Of a stretch of DNA of 64,000 nucleotides, positions 57,508-64,000 are shown one piece after another. Position 1 is the first letter of the stretch. Every line of letters begins with the position of its first letter. A program made the translations under genes and the position numbers. Source of the DNA: Gentiana macrophylla (Eukaryota > Streptophyta > Magnoliopsida > Gentianales > Gentianaceae); the NCBI GenBank assembly GCA_026214975.1, contig CM047808.1, positions 54,462,583-54,526,582 on the forward strand, read 5' to 3'. The notes below the pieces were generated by a model. It was not told the origin of the DNA. It did no database searches and was given only the letters and a program-made list of their open reading frames with translations.

Positions 57508-59122
57508 GTATTACATAAAGATTTTTAATGTATTTCATCATTCAATAGGCATGAGTATGTGATTTTCTAAAAACATTTGTGGTTTGTTCTGATCAATGTA
57601 GAATGAGTCTTTTTTCGATTAATGATTTTGACAATCGATTTGATTTTGTTTCACATGCATACACTCACCTGGATCGGCTGTTCAATGATTTTTGTGGTGC
57701 TGATAAACTGATTAAAGGCCTCATTCTGTTGCATAAGTAAATTAGTGATACTTTGTCCCTCAGTTTTCTGATTTCACTTAATTTTTTGTGCTTTTGTTGT
57801 TTACGCATATGACTTGACAATATCAGTTTTTTGATTGTGAAGAAAACGAAGAGCTTGTTTGTCCTTTATAATCATTATCAGGGGATAATCTATGCCAATT
57901 TTTGTTTGTGATTATTATTTCTTCAGGCTCTTCTGTCCTTATCCGAGCATAATGGGCTAGTTTAGTAATGAATGAAATAATTCCAATTCAAACATTTCAA
58001 GTGGAAATTCCTTCTATGTTGTGTTAGTCCCTTTCTTGCTGCTAGTTTGAGTGTTTTTTTCTCTCTGATTGATATATGTCACTTGATTTTCGAGAAGTGA
58101 GGAAAGTAAGAATGAGGTATACATGAGTTAGGATAATGTTTTTCTTAAGGAGTTGCTTTGGTGGGTGAAATTATTGCTAGATTTTGATGTTATGTATGAA
58201 GGTATAATGTGCTTGACGGCTTCTTGCACTAGGATTAACTTGACAAATTAGGAAGTTTGTGTAAGGGGAGGAGAACATAGCACCCCTTAATTCGATAAGG
58301 TTTGATTTGTAAATTGCTATTTAGTTGAAGTTAGTTAAGTAACTTCTTCTGTATTCTATCCATCTTCTCAAAGAAAGTAAGATTTCTTCCTAATTGGACA
58401 AGTTTTCTATTTGGTTTACCATTGATAGTCTTCTTCATTTATTTTGAATTTTATTTGATAATAAAGTTATGTGGTTGCTGGAGTGGAAACGGACTTTATA
58501 GTTTTTCTGTTTGATTATGTTCTTACATCTAATTTTTATTACAAGGTCATCGATCAGAAGAACATGTTCCAAAATGGTCTTTTTTTTCTCACAAGCTGAA
58601 TACCTGAAAGCAATTTTCTGGTCCTGTTTGTTCATTTATATAGTCATCTCACACCATTTTGTCACTAGTTATCTAATAATACATAATAGAACAACAATTG
58701 GGGTTAGAAACACCATTAAAATCTTGCGGTGAATAGTAGCAGTTAGCAAAGCTGATGAGTTTATCAGGGTATTTTATGGTGATATATAAACTTCTGTGTA
58801 TTTTGACTAGTGTATTATTTCTTGTTTTCATGAGTATGAATCAGATGGCATTGACAGGACAAAGTAAATTTTAAACACAAGCAATAGTGTTTGAATCTCT
58901 TTACAAGGTTTTTGGTCCCTCAAGCTATCTTATTTTTCTATTTCAGTTCTTATCATGAGTCAGATGTTATACAATGGCCGCTATGTTTGTTTGCTAGCAA
59001 AGTTTTACTTGCCTTAATATTTTTCCTTTGAATTTAATATCACATCAGGTGTTGGGTTACCATTGTTTTGTATTATATGCTGCTATGTGCACATTGTTAT
59101 ATATACTATTTGTGTTTTGCAG
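57508..59122. other. CACTA interior, intron-like sequence
   Basis: About 1.6 kb of T-rich, intron-like DNA without a frame above 75 residues. Nothing recognised. Confidence 0.5.
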
Positions 59123-59400
59123 AAGATGGCTTATCATGCTCTTGCAACATCAGTCCAGGTTCGATTCGAATTTGACATCATATGAACTATCTGAAACTAG
59201 TGCAAGAATGTCGATTGAATTTTCTTGCTCTATTATGTTTTAAGCGTGTTGATGAGTGGCTCGCAATGAATCTGAATTTCCTGTTGATTTGAAGGTTGGA
59301 TTTCTAGATGAAGAAAGGAAAGAAATAACTATTGTTGTCATTTGCAAATTGAAAAATGCGACAATTGAACTTACATCTTGCAAAGATCTCCCTACTTTTT
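59123..59400 (+). pseudogene. Exon-like segments of unknown host gene
   Basis: A 36-base segment 59123-59158 lies between TTTTGCAG and CAG/GTTCG. A second frame around 59256-59400 reads FPVDLKVGFLDEERKEITI and ends at a TTTTTGTAAGT donor-like site. Splice-like borders suggest captured exons; the gene is unknown. Confidence 0.35.
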
Positions 59401-59932
59401 GTAAGTTTTGTGCATTACCTCAGATGAAATTTCCTTACAATTTCACATCCTGCTTCCTCACTGGTTTCTTTTTGAAAACATAAGTCGGTGCTGTTCTTCA
59501 TTTTTGACATGTTCGTTGCATTGCATGTTATGTAGTAAGTTGAAATTTGTTAGGATAATCATATCCCCAAGTTACCTGTTCCTTTTGAAAATCTAGTCAG
59601 TTTAGCTTCAAGACTAGCTTACAAGTTCGGAGGTGGAAATTTATTTGAGTAGAGGAATGTTTTTTTGAATCGTGAGTCTTATTATTTGATGTGACATAAT
59701 AGTCTCTTATTGTGGTAGCACATCCATAAAAGCAAATTCCCTCGCCGGAGCTTTAGAGGTTCCAACTTTTCTTGCTGATCTAAGGGATTGCTAATACTCC
59801 CTGTAGAGACATCCAAGACTAGCAAGTTTCTCAAGATCTTTCTTGGATTTTTAGATAGATTAATGTTGGGCTCCCTTGTTTTTTGTTTGTGTGTAGTTGT
59901 ATGTGTGCGTGTGTGTGTGTGTGGCTGTATCA

Positions 59933-59936
<4 letters not shown>

Positions 59937-59981
<45 letters not shown>
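59937..59981. repeat. (TG)n microsatellite
   Basis: About 22 uninterrupted TG units, with a shorter imperfect TG run just upstream (59903-59923). Long His- or Val/Cys-repeat frames across it are artefacts. Confidence 0.95.
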
Positions 59982-59984
<3 letters not shown>

Positions 59985-60308
59985 GGGGGTGGGGATGTAC
60001 TTGAGATCCACAGAATAAAGGTGTTAGAAGAACGGAAGTATGAGGGACTCTGTTATAACATGTTAGGTATTTGTACATGCCATTATATGCGCTTTACTAA
60101 AGCCCTCATCAACCTTTGAGGTTTTAGCAGATGTGAAGTGTTTCTCTTGAAGTTCTTTAGTTTGCTGGACAGATGTTTTGAATCCAGTCTTACGTCATTG
60201 CTTGTTCGATGATATCTTTTTGCAACTTTTGAGATTTGATTGGTGGATTCTTGGGAATTTCATTTTTCCATTTTGCTTGTCATAGCTACCTGATATTTTT
60301 TTGTGCAG

Positions 60309-60447
60309 GTCTGACATGAGTAAAGATCAAATGCTGGTGGATCTCGCCTTCAAAACCAAAGTCTTATTGTGGGGTGGTGTTGTGCTCGGTTCACTGGTTG
60401 TCGGCATCCATGGATATGCTGCTGTAAGGTACAAGATTTCATATTAG
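60309..60447 (+). pseudogene. Exon-like segment: small membrane protein end
   Basis: After a T-rich tract and GTGCAG acceptor, a frame reads SDM, then 42 further codons to a TAG stop (60445-60447). From the Met (60316) the 43 residues hold one hydrophobic helix (VLLWGGVVLGSLVVGIHGYA) flanked by Lys/Arg, like a small organellar inner-membrane protein. It is probably the captured last exon of a host gene; identity unknown. Confidence 0.4.
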
Positions 60448-60779
60448 TGGAATCTATGTGAAGTATTCTGCATGCTTCATGAGCCTCTTGATGTCCCTTT
60501 TTCATTGAGCATGAATTACGCCACAATAGATAGAATGGTATTGTTTATGTAAAATGAATCTGTTATAAAGGTATTGTTCTCGCAAATTATTCTCCCATGT
60601 CTGTGTTGTTTATGGCTTATGATTGAGTGACACCTTTGATTTGAGTTTTAGAATCTGATCACAGTTACTCATGACTCATGTAATCTATTAAACTTGCTCA
60701 TGTTTATGTCCCTTATTGTGATTTGATGAATAAATTTGGTTGAGGTGTTGTTTGCATTATATCTGGTTTAGACATTAGA

Positions 60780-61202
60780 TCATGACTTAGTGGGGAGTAA
60801 ATGAGTTTTAGTGAGGGTATATGCCGTAATAAAACAATACTTGATGAAGGGAAAGTTAGGCTATACCAAGGGGATTTTGGTCATTAAATCATGATTTAAT
60901 GAGGGGTAAATGGTGTTTTAGTGAGGGTATGTACCGTCATAAAAACAATATTTAATGAGGGGCAAATGAACTATTGTGACAAAATATGTCGTCACCAGAA
61001 CAATTTTTAATGAGAGGAAACACATGTCACTAAAACATCAATAACCACGGGTCATTTTACTCTCACAATTTATCTTTATATAGAGAAGCAGTAAGGACGG
61101 GCGATGAGAGTAAATTTCCTCTCACTAAAAGTCTTTAGTGATAGGAAAGTGACTTTTAATGACCGGATTTCCCCTCATTAAAAATTGATTTTCTTGTAGG
61201 TG
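60780..61202. repeat. CACTA right subterminal repeats and terminus
   Basis: GTGAGGGTAT-type and TTTAATGAGGGG/TTTAGTGA motifs repeat about every 40-60 bases (60810, 60897, 60920, 60950, 61000, 61120, 61155), ending at TTTTCTTGTAGGTG. They mirror the left end. Confidence 0.7.
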
Positions 61203-61810
61203 TTTGTGCAAGATTTCAATTCAAACCTAAAGAAAGTCACTTAGGTGCAGTCAAAAGAGTTCTTAAATATCTAAAAGAGACTTTGGGAGTAGGGATATGG
61301 TATTCAAAAGATGGAAGCTTCAAAGTTATATCCTACTCAGATTCTGATTATGCTGGATGCAAGATTGATAGAAAAAGCACCACAGGAACCTGTCAGTTAA
61401 TGGGAAATAGACTGGTTTCCTGGTTTAGCAAGAAACAGAACTCAATATCAACTTCCACTGCTGAAGGTGAATATATTGCTGCTGGAAGTTGCTGTGCACA
61501 GATACTTTGGTTAAGACAACAATTAAGGGATTATGGAATTGAAGAAAAAGAAATTCCAATCAGGTGTGACAACACAAGTGCAATAGTAATCACAGAAAAT
61601 CCTGTTTTTCACTCAAGAACCAAGCATATTGATGTAAGACATCATTTTATAAGAGATCATATTGAAAAGAAAGATGTGGTGGTTCTTTATATCCCTACTG
61701 AAGATCAGCTTGCTGATATATTCACTAAACCACCTGGATAGTGAAAGATTTGCTAAACTAAGAACCGAACTTGGAATTATCAAAGTTGGTGATAATCAAC
61801 GATAATCTGG
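61203..61810 (+). pseudogene. SIRE RT end and RNase H (after the CACTA insertion)
   Basis: RNase H degrades the RNA strand during cDNA synthesis. Reading resumes with VCARFQFKPKESHLGAVKR (61202 on) and continues through YSDSDYAGCKIDRKSTTGTC (about 61335-61395), STAEGEYIAA (catalytic Glu, about 61456) and RCDNTSAI (catalytic Asp, about 61563-61586) to DIFTKP (about 61718-61735). A one-base change then gives PPG and a stop at 61739-61741, while the usual tail ERFAKLRTELGI is readable in the next frame. Confidence 0.88.
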
Positions 61811-61816
61811 AATTCA

Positions 61817-61993
61817 CCAAGGGGATTAGTCTTTGCTATGTTGGGTGAGCTCACTTAGCAGATTAGTCATTGATATCAACAATTCCATGTACTTATTTTT
61901 GGACAATTGAGCAAATGAGGTTGCCAAGGGGATTGGTCTTTGTCATGATTGGGTGAGCTCACTTGACAGATCAGTCATTGGTATTGAACTTCA
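61817..61993 (+). repeat. Imperfect tandem duplication after RNase H
   Basis: A block of about 70 bases (61817-61886) containing GGGTGAGCTCACTT and CAGATTAGTCATTG recurs at 61924-61993, period 107. Non-coding. Confidence 0.75.
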
Positions 61994-62159
61994 TATTGTA
62001 TTATCAATTGAACAAAACAATGTAAAATTGAAGATCGAAGAAAGTACTCGTGTCAAGAGTCGCTTTGAGACATATTTGTCGGCGAAAGTCTTCAAACCAA
62101 CCCCTAGCGATGACAAGGTTCTTTGAATGAAACGTTGCTCAGTCAAACTTTATTAAAGT

Positions 62160-62434
62160 CAAAAAGCAAATGGGGGGATATTAATCTTATCTTTATAACT
62201 ACGGTTACTTGATCGAACGGTTACAAACATTTATGGATAAGTAATGGGCCACGTGTCAAGATCCCATTCATTCCAACTTTAATCATGGTTAATACACAGT
62301 ACGTGGTCTGACAGTTTCAACCACCTCTGTCTATATACACACAAAGGCTACTTACAAACTCAGATTGATTTTCCTTGAGTACACACTGTGTGAACACATA
62401 TTTACAAGTCATCTTCTTCATCTCTTTCTTAAAA
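62160..62434 (+). promoter_or_regulatory. Candidate internal promoter ahead of the SIRE 3' ORF
   Basis: Contains a purine run (AAATGGGGGGATA, about 62168), a G-box/ABRE-like core GCCACGTGTC (62249-62258), a second ACGTGG (about 62301-62306) and a TATA-like CTATATACAC (62331-62340), 95 bases before the ORF start. This spacing is right for a plant promoter. The function is inference from motifs only; a relic of an LTR or PPT is another reading. Confidence 0.4.
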
Positions 62435-64000
62435 ATGGCAGAAAAGGATGTTGTTCAAATCGGAACAAGCCAAAGTGTAAGAGGCTTTGTTGTTGATGCT
62501 AACAAAACAGATTTAGCTATCAATATTGGTCGAAGGATAAGAAGATATGCAGGCCTGGAAAATGTACTCAACATAAGATTGGAAACTATATCATACACAA
62601 ATGTAGTTAGTTTTTGGAAGAATATTGTGATAAGAGAAAGAAGAGAGGCATTCACCACAACTGTAAATGCCCAGGAGATAGAAGTTTCCCCAAACCTGTT
62701 GATGGAAGCTTTTGGTTTTGAAGAAGTAATAGATGCTTCAACAAATCCTGAGGAAATGGGATTGTCCAAGATGGATTTTGTTGACAAAATCAAGATCAAT
62801 AATGCCACCAAATCAATTCCAGGCATTAATGTGAGACATATTGGTTATGAATACAACCTGCTGAGCAAGATTATTGCAAAGAACATATTAGGACTGATTG
62901 GGAGTATGGATACTCTGTCAGGACCCAAAATAGAACAACTGATGATCATTTGCAGGAGCATGAAGTTTGATTGGACTGGATACTTTATCCATTACATGAA
63001 GAAGATATCAAAAGAGGAAAAAGAAGGGACAAGGAAATCCAAGGCTTGGCCTTTGGGATTGATGGTTAAGGCTCTGCTGAATCATTTGGAAATTGCAGAT
63101 GTTGCACCTGAAAAGATAAACAAATCTAGGTACAAGAAAGAGATTGACTATCCTATCCCTGGTCTGGATGATGATGAAGAAGTGGATGATGAGGCCACTG
63201 AGAGTGATGGAGATGGTGGTGGAGATGGTGATGCTGGTGGTGAGCAGGTCAAGAAAGTTGTTAAACCTGCTGCACCAAAGAAGACTACTGAAAAGAGAAA
63301 GGATACTGATACTAAGAAGATTACAGAAATGTTAAAGCCTAAGAGAACAAGGAAGCAAACAACAGAGATTGCTGAGTCCACTGAGGGACCAGTAGAGGTT
63401 GAGGTTACTGAACCTATTGTTTTAAAGAAAAAGACTGTTGCTGAAGTTTTGAAGGGGCAACAGAAGGAAGCCAGTAGAAAGAGGAAGTCTATTGTGATTG
63501 AGATTTAAGATGAGCCACTTTCCAAGAGAATGAAGGAAATTATCAATAAAAAGAAACATGGAAAAGGAAAGCAATTGAAAATTTTGGAAGCTCAAAGAGA
63601 ACAAGAAGAAGAAGGTGATGTAGAAGAAGAAGGAGAAGCTATTGATGCTGAACCCATAACTATTATAAAGCCTTCTGAATCTGCCCAAGTTGTTGTTGAG
63701 CAACTTGTTGAAGAACCACATCAGACTACTGAGTCTACAACTGCTGTGGAAATGGAGAAGTTGGTACAAGACCCTACAATTCCTGCAATAGTTCAGAGGG
63801 AAGAACAATATCTTTGTTAACCTGTTTGATGAGCATATAAGTCAGGGGGAAGAAAGTGTGGTGCAAATGGAGGTAGTAGGGACTAATATACAACCTGAGC
63901 AACCTACTGACCTTCATGCATCTATTGAAGATACTTTGAGTTTGCTTGTTGGGACCTTTGGAGGTCATCAAGCTACTGAAACATCTCCCAGAAAACCAAC
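62435..64000 (+). pseudogene. SIRE extra 3' ORF (env-like/accessory), interrupted
   Basis: Start set at ATG 62435 (MAEKDVVQIGTSQSV). Upstream in-frame codons lack a Met. The first 357 codons are open to TAA at 63506-63508. The same frame continues to 63820 and then shifts by one to the window end. The N-terminal 200 residues look folded: ISYTNVVSFWKN, then FTTTVNAQEIEVSPNLLMEA, a pattern also seen in other asterid copia 3' ORFs. After residue 240 come an Asp/Gly-rich and then a long Lys/Glu/Thr-rich tail. SIRE-type elements carry an env-like ORF here, but I see no signal peptide or membrane segment, so the envelope label is unsupported. Confidence 0.6.

Larger units (their letters stand above)
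55288..61202. mobile_element. CACTA-type DNA transposon carrying host gene fragments
   Basis: 5.9 kb between CACTACAAGAAAA (55288-55300) and TTTTCTTGTAGGTG (61189-61202). The right end carries one extra base relative to the perfect inverse. Subterminal motifs recur in inverted form: TTTTAGTGGGAGGAATTTTA (about 55359) against TTTTAGTGAGAGGAAATTTA (about 61110-61130), and TTTAATGA/TTTTAATGAC repeats at both ends. These are CACTA (En/Spm) features. No transposase is seen. The interior holds exon-like pieces of several genes with introns. The 3-bp flanks (tat, ttt) do not match perfectly, and host RT codons are missing. Confidence 0.75.
39939..64000 (+). mobile_element. SIRE-type copia element, split by Y and a CACTA element
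   Basis: The order LTR, PBS, gag, protease, integrase, RT, RNase H, extra 3' ORF is that of the SIRE/Maximus branch of copia. Insertions at 41855-50678 (in gag) and 55288-61202 (in RT) interrupt it; reading resumes beyond each. The 3' LTR is outside the window. Stops in gag, a gap in the integrase zinc finger, an altered RT active site and a frameshift at the end of RNase H make it non-autonomous. Confidence 0.85.

Noticed and set aside
59682..60119. Several ORFs over the TG repeat
   Set aside because: They are low-complexity translations of a (TG)n microsatellite in all frames.
55288..61202. An intact host gene at 55500-60500
   Set aside because: The exon-like pieces come from different families, have frameshifts and lie between CACTA ends inside a retrotransposon RT.
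62375..62434. Upstream extension of the 3' ORF from position 62375
   Set aside because: The first codon is TTG and the added residues overlap the likely transcript leader. The ATG at 62435 is the better start.
1..64000. tRNA, rRNA, CRISPR array or bacterial operon features
   Set aside because: tRNA-like strings are short primer-binding sites only. No rRNA similarity, no spaced short repeats and no Shine-Dalgarno-led gene clusters were seen; everything else fits a plant repeat region.

Overview
The window is a densely nested transposable-element region of a plant nuclear genome. I see no intact, free-standing host gene. The evidence for a plant, probably a eudicot, is: Ty1/copia elements with initiator-Met tRNA primer sites; Ty3/gypsy (Tat/Athila-like) elements with a tRNA-Asp primer site; a CACTA element carrying pieces of a PAM68-like chloroplast protein gene and a plant Nudix hydrolase gene; a plant-type Helitron; and AT-rich composition. 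An asterid is my guess only.

Layout. 1-2097: 3'-truncated copia pol (TAR/Tork-like). 2098-4343: gypsy element 1 (+), with 5' LTR, tRNA-Asp PBS and gag/pro scraps. 4344-36579: one LTR of a second gypsy element (minus strand), cut into four pieces (4344-5037, 14017-14290, 19367-19395, 35820-36579) by three copia insertions. These are X (5038-14011, minus, a large element without pol genes, TSD aattc), A (14291-19366, plus, 5.1 kb, TSD aaac) and C (19396-35814, minus, TAR/Tork-like, TSD taatt). C in turn holds element B (22433-27394, minus, TSD tctaa) in its reverse transcriptase and a 4.3-kb Helitron (30191-34490) in its 5' LTR. 36580-38070: PPT and 3' non-coding part of gypsy element 2.

38071-39767 is a lone LTR of a SIRE-type copia family (minus). 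39939 to the window end is a SIRE-type element (plus): LTR, PBS, gag, protease, integrase, RT, RNase H, then an extra 3' ORF. It is split twice. Element Y (41855-50678, plus, TSD ctaac), a second copy of the X family, sits in gag. A 5.9-kb CACTA-type DNA transposon (55288-61202) sits in RT and carries fragments of several host genes.

How the parts relate. C, X and Y share LTR termini, PBS, a doubled polypurine tract and RNase H-derived 3' sequence, so X and Y look like non-autonomous riders on a C-type element. A and B are sister copies with closely related pol but different LTRs, and both carry the same lesion in the protease active site. Every pol gene seen is broken. The points I would follow first are the gene fragments in the CACTA element and in the Helitron, the X/Y family with its conserved small ORFs, and the SIRE 3' ORF that sits behind what looks like its own promoter (G-box plus TATA).
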